Source of the DNA: CAZEAB01 sp964552945
GTDB lineage: Archaea > Nanobdellota > Nanobdellia > Woesearchaeales > GW2011-AR9
Assembly (NCBI GenBank): GCA_964552945.1
Contig: CAZKIP010000004.1
Location: 54,063 to 118,062 of the forward strand
DNA length: 64,000 bases
Direction: 5' to 3'
Part shown: positions 15,848-24,457 of the stretch, piece by piece
Numbering within the stretch: position 1 is the first letter of the stretch
How the letters are laid out: every line of letters begins with the position of its first letter
Notes under the pieces: generated by a model
The model's database searches: none
Told to the model about the DNA's origin: nothing
What the model saw: only the letters and a program-made list of their open reading frames with translations
Position numbers and translations under genes: made by a program

Positions 15848-17137
15848 ACTTGGTTTTTTATAAATTGGAAAATCTCTACATAACAAATTTACATCGTTTC
15901 TTATTTTTTCTTTCATTTCTTTATTATCCATATTTTTAATAACTTTAGAAATCCATTCTCCAACCAATTGCATCTCTGACTCTTTCATCCCTTGAGTGGT
16001 TAGAGAAGGAGTACCTATCCTAACTCCAGATGGTTTAAATGGTGTAGAAGGGTCGAAAGGAACGGTGTTACAATTGGTACAAATTCCTGCTTCTTCTAAA
16101 GAAATGGCGGCAGGTTTTCCTAAACCAATTCCAAAATTTCTTAGATCAATTAGGATCAAATGGTTATCGGTTCCATTTGTAACTAATTTAATCTCGTTTT
16201 CCATTAAAGTATTGGCAAGAACTTTTGCATTCTTAATAATTTGATGAGCGTAATTTTGAAATTCTGGTTGCGATGCTTCTTGGAAAGCGATTGCTTTAGC
16301 AGCGATAACATTTTCATGAGGCCCTCCTTGTAATCCTGGGAAAACTGCTCTGTCAATTTTTGCGGCAAGATTTTTTTTTCTTTTCGCCTTTTTTTCATCC
16401 AATCCTTCTACATTGGCTAACCTATCTTCTTTCTTAGAAAAAATCATTGCCCCTCTTGGTCCTCTGAGAGTTTTATGGGTAGTTGTCATAACTACATCTG
16501 TGAATGGAAAAGGTGAAGGGTGGGCGTTCCCAGCGATTAAACCGGCAATATGTGAAACATCGGCAAAAGAGTAAGCACCAACTTCTTCTGCAATTTCGTG
16601 AAATGCTTTGAAATCAATTTTACGAGGGTAAGCTGTAGCTCCCGAAACTAATATTTTTGGTCTTTCAATGAGGGCTTGTTTTCTAATAATATCCAAATCT
16701 AGAAGTTCTGTTTCTTTATCTACTCCATATTGTATTGCTTGGAAATATCTTGATGTTGCACTCACAGCATGGCCATGTGTTAAATGTCCTCCCATATCTA
16801 ATCTCATTCCTAATATCTTTTCTCCTGGTTTGAGAAGTGCATGATATATAGCCAAGTTAGCTGGACTTCCCGAATAAGGTTGAACGTTTACATGTTCTGC
16901 ATTAAACAATTTCTTTGCTCTTTCAATTGCTAGCATTTCAACAGAATCTACAAATTCATTTCCTTGATAATACCTTTTTTGTGGGTAACCTTCGGCATAC
17001 TTGTTTGTAAGAACACTACCTGTTGCTTCTAGAACGGCTGAAGAAACAAAATTTTCTGAAGGAATCATATTTAGAGTAGTTTGTTGTCTTTGCAATTCCT
17101 TTTTAATCATCTCTTTAACTTGGAAATCCATTTTCAT
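15830..17137 (-). CDS. glyA: Serine hydroxymethyltransferase
   Basis: PLP enzyme that makes glycine and 5,10-methylene-tetrahydrofolate from serine. Present are the N-terminal MIPSENFVS, GYPQKRYYQGN, and VMTTTHKTLRGPRGA, whose Lys222 binds PLP. Length of 435 is close to the bacterial/archaeal norm. It is the last gene of thyA-folA-glyA and overlaps folA by 23 nt, so it supplies the methylene-folate that ThyA consumes. Use of tetrahydrofolate, rather than methanopterin as in methanogens, is inferred from the operon. Confidence 0.96.
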   Translation of the reverse strand: MKMDFQVKEMIKKELQRQQTTLNMIPSENFVSSAVLEATGSVLTNKYAEGYPQKRYYQGNEFVDSVEMLAIERAKKLFNAEHVNVQPYSGSPANLAIYHALLKPGEKILGMRLDMGGHLTHGHAVSATSRYFQAIQYGVDKETELLDLDIIRKQALIERPKILVSGATAYPRKIDFKAFHEIAEEVGAYSFADVSHIAGLIAGNAHPSPFPFTDVVMTTTHKTLRGPRGAMIFSKKEDRLANVEGLDEKKAKRKKNLAAKIDRAVFPGLQGGPHENVIAAKAIAFQEASQPEFQNYAHQIIKNAKVLANTLMENEIKLVTNGTDNHLILIDLRNFGIGLGKPAAISLEEAGICTNCNTVPFDPSTPFKPSGVRIGTPSLTTQGMKESEMQLVGEWISKVIKNMDNKEMKEKIRNDVNLLCRDFPIYKKPSSFLLG

Positions 17138-17630
17138 TTTTCTCTATGTTCTTATCTTTTCTCTTGTAAACTACAAATTCAAATTTTTCATGGTCCTCTT
17201 TTTTTTCTACTTCCCACTCCTCTTCATTCCAATCGGGGAAGTAAGTGTCGCCTTCATAATCTTCTTTTATGAATGAAAGGTACATTTTGTCAACTAAAGG
17301 AATTGCCATATTATAAATTTGAGTTCCTCCTATTACAAAAATGTTTTTTTCATGTTTTTTTGCTTTTTCTAAAGCCTGTTCCATGCTTGTTGCCCACTCA
17401 ACTCGAGAATCTTCAAAACGAGGTGTTCTGCTAATAATGATGTTATTCCTTTTGGGCAATGGTCTACCAACAGAATCATATGTCTTACGTCCCATAATAA
17501 CTGTGGAATTGGAAGTTAGTTTTCTAAACATAGCTAGCTCTTCTGGAATTTCCCAAGGGAGCCAATTATTTTTACCTATAATCTTGTTCTTAGTCATTGC
17601 GGAAATTATTATTATCATCTTATACAGCAA
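17115..17630 (-). CDS. folA: Dihydrofolate reductase
   Basis: 171-residue NADPH-dependent enzyme that regenerates tetrahydrofolate from the dihydrofolate made by ThyA. Recognised from IISAMTKNKIIGKNNWLPWEIPEELAMFRKLT, where a Glu replaces the bacterial active-site Asp (as in vertebrate DHFR), then VIMGRKTYDSVGRPLPKRNNIIISR and the NADPH loop IFVIGGTQIYN. Overlaps thyA upstream (11 nt) and glyA downstream (23 nt). A stand-alone DHFR is patchily distributed in archaea, so transfer from bacteria is plausible. Confidence 0.95.
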   Translation of the reverse strand: MLYKMIIIISAMTKNKIIGKNNWLPWEIPEELAMFRKLTSNSTVIMGRKTYDSVGRPLPKRNNIIISRTPRFEDSRVEWATSMEQALEKAKKHEKNIFVIGGTQIYNMAIPLVDKMYLSFIKEDYEGDTYFPDWNEEEWEVEKKEDHEKFEFVVYKRKDKNIEKNENGFPS

Positions 17631-18516
17631 TTGGTGCTTTTATCCTTGGATGGGGGTCATAATTTTCTAAAGTGAAATCATCAATCTTAAAATCAAAAAT
17701 GTTTTTAATTTCTGGATTTAATTTCATTGTTGGTAGATCTCTTATATCCCTACTTAGTTGTTCTTTTACTTGATCAAGATGATTCAGGTAAATGTGAGTG
17801 TCTCCACCGGTCCAGACAAAATCTCCCAATTCAAGATTACAAACTTGTGCAATCATCATAGTTAATAATGCATAGGATGCAATGTTAAATGGGACTCCTA
17901 AAAAGACATCACAACTTCTTTGGTAAAGTTGGCAAGAAAGTTTATTATCACTAACGTAGAATTGGAATAATAAATGGCAAGGAGGTAAAGCCATTTTTTC
18001 AACTTCTGAAGGATTCCAAGCAACTACAATATGTCTTCTACTATGGGGTTTATTTTTTATTTGCTCAATAACTTGAGTAATTTGATCAACTCCACCAAAG
18101 TTCCTCCATTGTCTTCCATATACAGGACCAAGGTTTCCCCATTTTTCTGCAAAAGAAGAATTTATTTTTATTTCTTCAACAAATTTTTTCATCTGTTCTT
18201 TCCACTCGTGGGAGTACTTAGGATATTTCTCTTCTAAATTCATCTCTTTTAGAAATTTCTGGAATGGCCACTCGTTCCAAATTTTAACATTATTGTCAAC
18301 AAGATATTTAACATTAGTTTCACCTTTTAGAAACCATAACAATTCGTGTGTAATACCTCGCATGAACGTCTTTTTTGTTGTAAGAAGGGGGAATCCTTCT
18401 GCAAGATTGAAACGCATTTGGTGACCAAATACTGCAATCGTTCCAGTCCCAGTTCGGTCTTCTTTTTTCACCCCTTTTTCAAGAATGTGTTTAAGTAAGT
18501 CTAGGTATTGTTTCAA
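17620..18516 (-). CDS. thyA: Thymidylate synthase (ThyA type)
   Basis: Methylates dUMP to dTMP with methylene-tetrahydrofolate. 298 residues with EDRTGTGTIAVFG, PVYGRQWRNFGG, the nucleophile in LPPCHLLFQFYV (Cys180), QRSCDVFLGVPFNIASYALL and the C-terminal IKAPIAV. ORF begins at a TTG with a GGTGG ribosome binding site just upstream; no ATG fits. A minus-strand TATA-like TTTAAAC/TATTTAAA element near 18552 would start transcription close to 18525. It heads the operon thyA-folA-glyA. Confidence 0.96.
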   Translation of the reverse strand: MKQYLDLLKHILEKGVKKEDRTGTGTIAVFGHQMRFNLAEGFPLLTTKKTFMRGITHELLWFLKGETNVKYLVDNNVKIWNEWPFQKFLKEMNLEEKYPKYSHEWKEQMKKFVEEIKINSSFAEKWGNLGPVYGRQWRNFGGVDQITQVIEQIKNKPHSRRHIVVAWNPSEVEKMALPPCHLLFQFYVSDNKLSCQLYQRSCDVFLGVPFNIASYALLTMMIAQVCNLELGDFVWTGGDTHIYLNHLDQVKEQLSRDIRDLPTMKLNPEIKNIFDFKIDDFTLENYDPHPRIKAPIAV

Positions 18517-18611
18517 TTTACCACCCCACTTTTTAGGATTAAAGGTTGTTTAAATAGATTGTTGTGATGGGGGAGAGATTTTTTAAATAAAAAGGATTTT
18601 TTTGTCTCAAA

Positions 18612-19799
18612 ATGCAAGAAACTTTAGATTACCTTTACAACCTAAAAGTCTTTGGAAGTAAACTAGGTTTAGAAAACATGCGCCAGTTAATGGAAGCACT
18701 AAATTTTCCTTATAGAAAGTTCCCAGCAGTACACATAGCGGGAACAAATGGTAAAGGAAGTACCTGTGCCTTTCTATCTTTAATCTTAAGAGAAGCAGGA
18801 TATAAAGTAGGCCTTTATACAAGCCCCCATTTGATAAAGTTTAATGAGCGAATAAGAATAAATGGAAAAGAAATAACTGATGAGGAATTAGTTAATCTCA
18901 CAAAACAAATTAAAAAAGTAATTGAAACCAATAAAATTAGTACAACTTTCTTTGAATTTACAACGGCCTTAGCATTCCTTTATTTTGCTCAAGAAAATGT
19001 TGACATAGCTATAATAGAAGTTGGCTTGGGAGGAAAGTTGGACGCTACCAATGTTATTATTCCTGAAGTTGCAGGTATAACAAACATCAGTTTTGATCAT
19101 ACAAAAATTCTTGGTGAAACTAAAAAAGAGATAGCTTATGAGAAAGCAGGAATTATAAAATCAGGTGTCCCAGTAGTGTGTGGAGAAGAGGATTCTGAAA
19201 TATTTGATTATTTACAAAGTTTGGCTAATGAAAGAGGTTCAACCTTTGTTGCTTCTGAAAAAGAACCTCTTTTTGAAATTGGTTTAGAAGGAGAGCATCA
19301 AAAGAAAAATGCTTCTTTAGCTCTTACAATTCTAAACATTTTGGAAAAGAAAGGTTTTCCTGTAAAAAATAAGGATAAGAAGAATGGTTTGTTAAAAGTA
19401 GAATGGGCAGGAAGATTGCAAAAACTTTCAGAGAACGTTTTAATTGATGGTGCTCATAATGAAGCAGGAATGAAATCTTTGGTTTCTTATGTTAAAAAAT
19501 TAGAAAATAGAAAAGTTTTAGTTTTGGCTTTTGCTAAAGATAAAGAATTTGCAAAAATGGTCCCAATGATCGTACCATTATTTGAAAGAATAATCATTAC
19601 TAAGGGAAGTTTTAAACCAGAAGAAACAGCAGTTATTTCTAAAGAAGTGAGAAAATATACGAAAAATGTGCAGGAAATACCTTTAATTACAGAAGCAATT
19701 GAAAAAGCAACCAACATTTCTGAAGGAGGTTTAATCTTATTTACAGGTTCATTATATATGGCAGGAGATGTTTTGAAGTCTCGAAATTTATTTAAATAA
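18612..19799 (+). CDS. folC: Folylpolyglutamate synthase / dihydrofolate synthase
   Basis: Mur-ligase-type enzyme that adds glutamates to folate and retains it in the cell. P-loop GTNGKGS (44-50), YTSPHLIKFNERIRING, and the FEFTTALAFLYFAQENVDIAIIEVGLGGKLDATNV segment are family signatures, as is DGAHNEAG in the C-terminal domain. 395 residues is slightly short. A TATA-like TTTTTTAAATA centred near 18587 puts transcription start at the ATG (leaderless). Divergent from thyA, with about 95 nt between the two start codons. Confidence 0.93.
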   Translation: MQETLDYLYNLKVFGSKLGLENMRQLMEALNFPYRKFPAVHIAGTNGKGSTCAFLSLILREAGYKVGLYTSPHLIKFNERIRINGKEITDEELVNLTKQIKKVIETNKISTTFFEFTTALAFLYFAQENVDIAIIEVGLGGKLDATNVIIPEVAGITNISFDHTKILGETKKEIAYEKAGIIKSGVPVVCGEEDSEIFDYLQSLANERGSTFVASEKEPLFEIGLEGEHQKKNASLALTILNILEKKGFPVKNKDKKNGLLKVEWAGRLQKLSENVLIDGAHNEAGMKSLVSYVKKLENRKVLVLAFAKDKEFAKMVPMIVPLFERIIITKGSFKPEETAVISKEVRKYTKNVQEIPLITEAIEKATNISEGGLILFTGSLYMAGDVLKSRNLFK

Positions 19800-19817
19800 T
19801 CCTTCTATGTAGATATT

Positions 19818-20549
19818 ATGAAGTTTAAGAGATTATTTTCAAATCGTTCCATTTTCTTTATGTTGATATTTTTTATTTTAACATTAATTTCTAAGAACAT
19901 CAATTTTTCTTCCTTGATAGGGGAAGCAAACCAGTTTTTTACACTCTTCCAATTCTTTGGTCCAACAGCTGGTGCATTTCTTGGTCCATGGGTAGGAGGG
20001 GTAGCAGTATTATTTTCTCAATTGGCAGATTTTCTCTTAATGGGGAAAGAGATGAGTTTAGTAAGCATTTTGAGATTTTTACCAATGCTTTTTGCAGTTT
20101 ATTATTTTGGGAGTAAAAGAAAAATTACAAGTTCTCTAATTTGTTTAGTCAGTATTTTTTTGTTTGTAATTCATCCGGTAGGAAGGGAAGTGTGGTTTCT
20201 TTCATTTTTTTGGCTAATCCCTATACTAGGGAAGGTTCTTCCTGATAAAATGAAAGGAGCTTTGCTATTAAGAAGCTTTGGAGCTACATTTACGGCTCAT
20301 GCGGTTGGATCTGCAATTTGGATTTATACCGTTCCTATGACTGCTGGTCAATGGGTTTCGTTAGTTCCAATAATTGCTTATGAAAGATTTTTGTTTGGTT
20401 TAGGTATTGCTGGTTCTTATATTATATTTAACACAGTATTGGACTTCTTAATTTGTAAACTGAAACTTAAAGTTCCTACAAGTGTTTTGTTTCTTGAAAA
20501 AAAATATACTCTTTCTAAACTTTCTAAAACTATTAACTTATCAAAATAA
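19818..20549 (+). CDS. Multi-pass membrane protein, possible ECF-type S component
   Basis: 243 residues with about six hydrophobic segments. FFGPTAGAFLGPWVGGVAVLFSQLADFLL, a Gly/Pro-rich helical hairpin followed by an acidic residue, resembles substrate-binding subunits of ECF vitamin transporters, but I do not recognise a specific family. It follows folC by 18 nt, so folate or a precursor is a possible substrate (inference only). No ECF ATPase or T component is next to it. The 3' end overlaps the convergent protease gene. Confidence 0.5.
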   Translation: MKFKRLFSNRSIFFMLIFFILTLISKNINFSSLIGEANQFFTLFQFFGPTAGAFLGPWVGGVAVLFSQLADFLLMGKEMSLVSILRFLPMLFAVYYFGSKRKITSSLICLVSIFLFVIHPVGREVWFLSFFWLIPILGKVLPDKMKGALLLRSFGATFTAHAVGSAIWIYTVPMTAGQWVSLVPIIAYERFLFGLGIAGSYIIFNTVLDFLICKLKLKVPTSVLFLEKKYTLSKLSKTINLSK

Positions 20550-21734
20550 GCCACTTAAGAAAGGGTAAACTAAGTTTAGAAGTAAGACAATTAGAAAGAA
20601 TATGCTTACCTTAGCATAATATCTGTCTCCTTTTTCTTTCCCCTTTAACCTCTGAAGGAATACTTGGGCCATTCTTCCACCATCAACAATAGGTAGAGGA
20701 AGCAAGTTGAAAATTCCAATACCTAAACTTAATAGGAATAACCATCTTAAAAAACCGGTGAACCAAGTTATAAAACTATGAATAAAAGTCCAAAATGAAG
20801 ATTGATATTTCTCTTTAATTTCGTACTCATTTTTAATTTCTTTAATTCCCAAGAACCCTCTCTTAGGAAAATCTGGATTTTGTGCTAGAGTGATAGTGTA
20901 ATCTTCTATTTCGGTATTAATTGTTATTTTTTCTCCAGGCCTATAAACTCTCAACTCTTCACTAAATTCTTCAAACTTAGTAATCCCTTGTCCGTTAATT
21001 CCATTAACTATTGTTCCAGGAAGTATTCCTGCTTTAGCAAAAGGCAAATCTTCACTTACATAGCTATCAAAAGTAAAACCATCTCCTGTAGCCATTCCAG
21101 ATAGGGCAGGGGCTATTAAAGTTAGGAGTAGTAATGCTAAGACTGCTAGAACAATGTTAGAGAATGAGCCTGCAGCAAGAACGGAATATTGTACAATGTC
21201 CTCTTTTTTTCTTAATTGATTTTCATCAGGTTCAACAAATGCTCCCAATATTGGACCAAGTAAAACAATTCCCGTATTTTTTACTTTTAATTTGTGAGCC
21301 ATTGCTACAATTCCGTGAGAGAACTCATGAACAACGGCAATAATAAAAATGGCTATAATCCAATCCCAAAAAGGAAGAATCCCTAGTCCAGGAACGGTCA
21401 TTCCAGGGTAAACTAAAGAAGCCGAGGAAACAATTTCTTCAACTGTAAAGTATTCAATTAATGTTCTAACTAAATAATATGAGATGAAAACTAAACCTAC
21501 AAAACCAACTCCTACTCCAGTATAACCAAGAAGAATAACCCATTCACGGAACTTTTTAGAATATTTGTCCATCCATTTAATTCCCCATTGCATACGATAG
21601 AGAAAAATTACTTTTGCCTGAACATCAACTTTCTTTCTTTTTAGATAAAGGAAGAGAATTATTAGTAAATAGAATAAAAAAATAAATTTGTATTTTAAAA
21701 AAATTTCTACAAGCATAGTTAAAAGAAAAAACAA
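20541..21734 (-). CDS. Membrane-embedded site-2 protease (M50 family)
   Basis: 397-residue intramembrane zinc metalloprotease. HEFSH (about 136-140) lies in a membrane helix, and PLPIVDGGRM near the C-terminus provides the third metal ligand (the NPDG-like motif with Asp). Between them is a PDZ-like segment (FAKAGILPGTIVNGINGQGITKFEEFSEELRVYRPGEKI). Such enzymes cleave membrane-tethered regulators or leftover signal peptides. It lies downstream of L40e on the same strand by 6 nt and may be co-transcribed with the translation genes. Confidence 0.9.
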   Translation of the reverse strand: MFFLLTMLVEIFLKYKFIFLFYLLIILFLYLKRKKVDVQAKVIFLYRMQWGIKWMDKYSKKFREWVILLGYTGVGVGFVGLVFISYYLVRTLIEYFTVEEIVSSASLVYPGMTVPGLGILPFWDWIIAIFIIAVVHEFSHGIVAMAHKLKVKNTGIVLLGPILGAFVEPDENQLRKKEDIVQYSVLAAGSFSNIVLAVLALLLLTLIAPALSGMATGDGFTFDSYVSEDLPFAKAGILPGTIVNGINGQGITKFEEFSEELRVYRPGEKITINTEIEDYTITLAQNPDFPKRGFLGIKEIKNEYEIKEKYQSSFWTFIHSFITWFTGFLRWLFLLSLGIGIFNLLPLPIVDGGRMAQVFLQRLKGKEKGDRYYAKVSIFFLIVLLLNLVYPFLSGLF

Positions 21735-21740
21735 GAGTAT

Positions 21741-21905
21741 TTATTTCTTTCTCTTTGGTCTAAGCTTTTTAGTGGCACCTTTTCCCCTTCCTCTGATCTT
21801 ACCAGCTTGTACTTTAAGAGGGTTTGCCCTAATCTTACGCTTTGTTTTTCGATCTACGAAAATGTTCTTAAACAGGCGCTTTTCAGCTTCTTCAAATTTA
21901 GCCAT
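21741..21905 (-). CDS. rpl40e: Ribosomal protein L40e lacking its zinc-binding cysteines
   Basis: A 54-codon ORF with start MAKFEEAEKRLFKNIFV and end KKLRPKRKK, matching the ends of archaeal L40e (which begins MARFPEAE and ends GLRPK). In the family two Cys pairs (CxxC and CRKC) bind zinc; here they read DRKT (18-21) and GRGK (39-42), so all four ligands are gone. Basic residues fill the space. It follows aIF5A by 11 nt with a GAGGATAT site. Assignment rests on the conserved termini and the translation-gene context. Confidence 0.75.
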   Translation of the reverse strand: MAKFEEAEKRLFKNIFVDRKTKRKIRANPLKVQAGKIRGRGKGATKKLRPKRKK

Positions 21906-21916
21906 TCTTTATATCC

Positions 21917-22315
21917 TCATTTAACTTGCTTCATTATCTTTGATCCCATTATTGTCCAGTAAAGGACTTCTTTACCTTCTGCTACTTGATCTTTAAGTTC
22001 TTCAGGGATATCAAGATCCATTGTTTCATAACTTTCTAAGTCCATCACACTGGCAGTGTTTCCAGAAACTGATAACACTTGTGCGGTTTTCTTTTCAATT
22101 ATTGGGGCTTCAACTTTATCGTGCCCCGGCATGGTTAGTTGTCTTTTTTTACCATCTATAAGGCCAACTGCCATTAAATTTACTTTTGCGTGACCATGTT
22201 TTCCTGGTCGTGATGTTGAGGTATCAATAATTTTACATGCGACACCATCAATAATGATTGTTTCTCCTTTCTTTAATGAACCTACACTGATTGTTTTCTT
22301 TTCATAATCACTCAT
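21917..22315 (-). CDS. eif5a: Translation initiation/elongation factor aIF5A
   Basis: Relieves ribosome stalling at difficult peptide bonds and assists termination. The hypusination loop STSRPGKHGHAK is intact, with the target lysine at residue 39, followed by an OB domain. MSDYEKK at 22315 is the likely start: GGTGG sits just upstream, while the in-frame GTG at 22324 lies inside that ribosome binding site. Second gene of histone - aIF5A - L40e. Confidence 0.96.
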   Translation of the reverse strand: MSDYEKKTISVGSLKKGETIIIDGVACKIIDTSTSRPGKHGHAKVNLMAVGLIDGKKRQLTMPGHDKVEAPIIEKKTAQVLSVSGNTASVMDLESYETMDLDIPEELKDQVAEGKEVLYWTIMGSKIMKQVK

Positions 22316-22326
22316 GATAACCACCT

Positions 22327-22536
22327 TTATTTAATTGCTAACAAAATATCTTTTTCAGTTATTGTTTTTCTGCCAGCGTGCTCAGCAAATTTCTTCGCTT
22401 CATTTGAAATTTCTAGAGCCTTTTTCTCAAGAGCTTCAGCCAATGCCGCTTTTGCATCATCTGAAACACGTAATCCCCCTGCCTCACGCATAATTTTATC
22501 CATTGCGTTATGAGAGAGAAATCTCTTTTTTGTCAT
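22327..22536 (-). CDS. Archaeal histone
   Basis: 69-residue histone fold with helix-strand-loop order: FLSHNAMDKIMREAGGLRVSDDAKAALAEALEKKALEISNEAKKFAEHAGRKTITEKDILLAIK (given as a span of the protein, residues 6-69). GRKTITEKDI is the typical loop-2 DNA contact followed by alpha3. Tail-less and HMf-like, so it should form nucleosome-like DNA wraps. A minus-strand TATA (TTTAAA at 22560-22565) is centred 27 nt from the ATG, so the message is leaderless. Heads the operon with aIF5A and L40e. Confidence 0.93.
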   Translation of the reverse strand: MTKKRFLSHNAMDKIMREAGGLRVSDDAKAALAEALEKKALEISNEAKKFAEHAGRKTITEKDILLAIK

Positions 22537-22608
22537 GAATAAGCAGAATAATGTACCATTTTTAAAGTTATCGATACATTTTTGCTTTATTTACCCAAAA
22601 ATCCTTAT

Positions 22609-23277
22609 TTAAGGCTTGAAATAATCCCATATTTTTCTCGGTTTTTTACTTCTAAGGAGGCCGTTTATTTCTTTTTCAACTTCTTTCATATTGGGATATT
22701 GAAGTTCTGCTCTCTTAAAATCTGGAGAATGATATGAACTTCGCCCATTTTTGTGGTTAAATTTGAAATGTTTATGCAAAAGTTCGTGATACATTAAATA
22801 ATCAAGAATGTGTGTTGGAGCGTCTTTAAAGAGGGTAGAAATTGTTACTGTATCATCATGGAAGTTATAACAAGCTAATTTTCTTCGCGAATCTGTCCCC
22901 CACTTTATGTTAGGTTTTTCCATTTCATTTTGGAAAAAAAGTTCATTAATTCGATTGAAAGAATGATCTAAATAGGGTTCATTTTCTTTTTTCGGAGTTA
23001 AAATGTGGATATTTTTAATGAAATTGTGATAAAGTTCAATATTTGGAGTGTTTTTTTTATTTTTGAGAATTTTTCCCAGTAGGTGTTGGATTAACCCTAT
23101 TTTGATTTCTTCATCTATATCCTTCCATTGCAAGTTTAGATGTACTTTTATCAAGTTTCTATGGAGGGTAATGTTAGCATTGAATGAAGAAAGTCGACGA
23201 TTGTATTCTAGGTATGTTTGATATAGGAACTCTTTGTTTGGAAAAAGTCTTTGATAGGATTCTTGGATGAGATTCAT
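22609..23277 (-). CDS. SprT/YgjP-like zinc metallopeptidase
   Basis: 222 residues. The C-terminal half has the zinc motif HELLHKHF and a downstream third-ligand candidate in YHSPDFKRAE, the layout of SprT-like/YgjP-like proteins. The preceding IKWGTDSRRKLACYNFHDDTVTISTLFKDAP resembles the beta-sheet entry of that domain. The N-terminal half (YQRLFPNKEFLYQTYLEYNRRLSSFNANI) is helical and unassigned. Members act in DNA-protein crosslink repair in eukaryotes; the archaeal role is unknown. Confidence 0.75.
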   Translation of the reverse strand: MNLIQESYQRLFPNKEFLYQTYLEYNRRLSSFNANITLHRNLIKVHLNLQWKDIDEEIKIGLIQHLLGKILKNKKNTPNIELYHNFIKNIHILTPKKENEPYLDHSFNRINELFFQNEMEKPNIKWGTDSRRKLACYNFHDDTVTISTLFKDAPTHILDYLMYHELLHKHFKFNHKNGRSSYHSPDFKRAELQYPNMKEVEKEINGLLRSKKPRKIWDYFKP

Positions 23278-23301
23278 TTTATTATTCTAATTACACTGTA
23301 A

Positions 23302-24405
23302 CTACCCTATCTCAAATCTCAAAATAGCAGCAATTCCACCTAAATCTTTCAGCTGAACACCTTCTCTAGTTTCTGTAGAAATAATCTTTACTTCTGAACC
23401 ACCAGCTTGAGCTTTCTCTTCTAAATCAAAAATCTTGTCTTCAGGAAGTGTTTCTGATAGAAATAAAGTAGCAATAGCGTTCATATCAAGGGCTTTAAGG
23501 ATTTCTTTTTCTCCATAAGCTGCCTTGTTTGGATTATCTCTAAAAACTGCAAAAAAGGATTGCATAGCCTCTTTCTCTTGAGCAACTTCTTCCTCCGCTA
23601 GAAGATCAGAAGATTTATCCAGCAATTCTTGTAAGCCAAAATCTCCGGTATAAGAAAGGTCTTTGGTTCCGATAATCTTCTTCTTTAGGTCACCTGTCAA
23701 ATAATCTTTATTTATGAAATCTTGTATGGTTGTTCCAGGACCACCAATAATTATTCCTTTCAAATTGTTTCCTAAATGAAGAAGTTGTTCTTTCATATGC
23801 TCTGAAATCTTTTTGAAATGGTCTTTGTATGCACCTTCTCTTTGTCTTGCAAACCTTTGTGCTGATTGCCCACCCGCTTTAAATTTTCCAGGAACTTCTG
23901 AATGTGTTTTCTTTAATGGAACAATGGTTTTCCCTTTTAGTAAAGCAATCACAGCATCTCTTCTATCCAATACAACAAGGCCATATACGTTATGTTCTAC
24001 TAACATCTCATTGAGGATGTCGGTAACAAACATCTTGTCACAACGATAGATTCTGGTGTTTAATGGAACAGCTGGTTCAAAACTCCATACTTTGATGTCT
24101 AATTTACCTTCTCCGGCTGCAACATTTCCTGAGAATACTGCTAAACCATTTGGTGGAGTTCTTCCAATAGTTTTCAGATGTTGAATCATTTTTTCTAGAG
24201 CCATCTGAACATTTTTTCTGGTAGAAGCAGATTTAATATTTGCAGCAGTTCCATATTCTTCTTGTAAGTGCTGTTGAATTTTGATTAAATCATATCCTGC
24301 AGGTACATAGACAGTAACAAATTCCGTGTGAGGAGCGCGGTAGCTAACTAACTCTTTGATTAACCTTTTTAGTTTCAATCTTTCTTGTGCAGTTAAGCTT
24401 GCCAT
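23302..24405 (-). CDS. prf1: Peptide chain release factor aRF1
   Basis: Recognises all three stop codons and triggers peptide release. The stop-decoding loop reads TAANIKS (53-59, family norm TASNIKS) and the catalytic loop is GGQ (178-180, in AGGQSAQRFARQRE). The C-terminal domain binding ABCE1 is present but the whole protein, 367 residues, is shorter than the usual 410 or so. Start: the minus-strand TATA at 24428-24435 predicts transcription start at 24405, exactly on an ATG (MASLTAQERL); the in-frame ATG two codons upstream would lie outside the transcript. Confidence 0.94.
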   Translation of the reverse strand: MASLTAQERLKLKRLIKELVSYRAPHTEFVTVYVPAGYDLIKIQQHLQEEYGTAANIKSASTRKNVQMALEKMIQHLKTIGRTPPNGLAVFSGNVAAGEGKLDIKVWSFEPAVPLNTRIYRCDKMFVTDILNEMLVEHNVYGLVVLDRRDAVIALLKGKTIVPLKKTHSEVPGKFKAGGQSAQRFARQREGAYKDHFKKISEHMKEQLLHLGNNLKGIIIGGPGTTIQDFINKDYLTGDLKKKIIGTKDLSYTGDFGLQELLDKSSDLLAEEEVAQEKEAMQSFFAVFRDNPNKAAYGEKEILKALDMNAIATLFLSETLPEDKIFDLEEKAQAGGSEVKIISTETREGVQLKDLGGIAAILRFEIG

Positions 24406-24457
24406 ATTCATATATTATAGAAGATTGTTTATAAAGATAACTGCTCTTAATCCTATT

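Noticed and set aside
23302..24405. Stop-codon reassignment suggested by the altered NIKS region
   Set aside because: TAA, TGA and TAG all end conserved proteins in this window at the expected positions.
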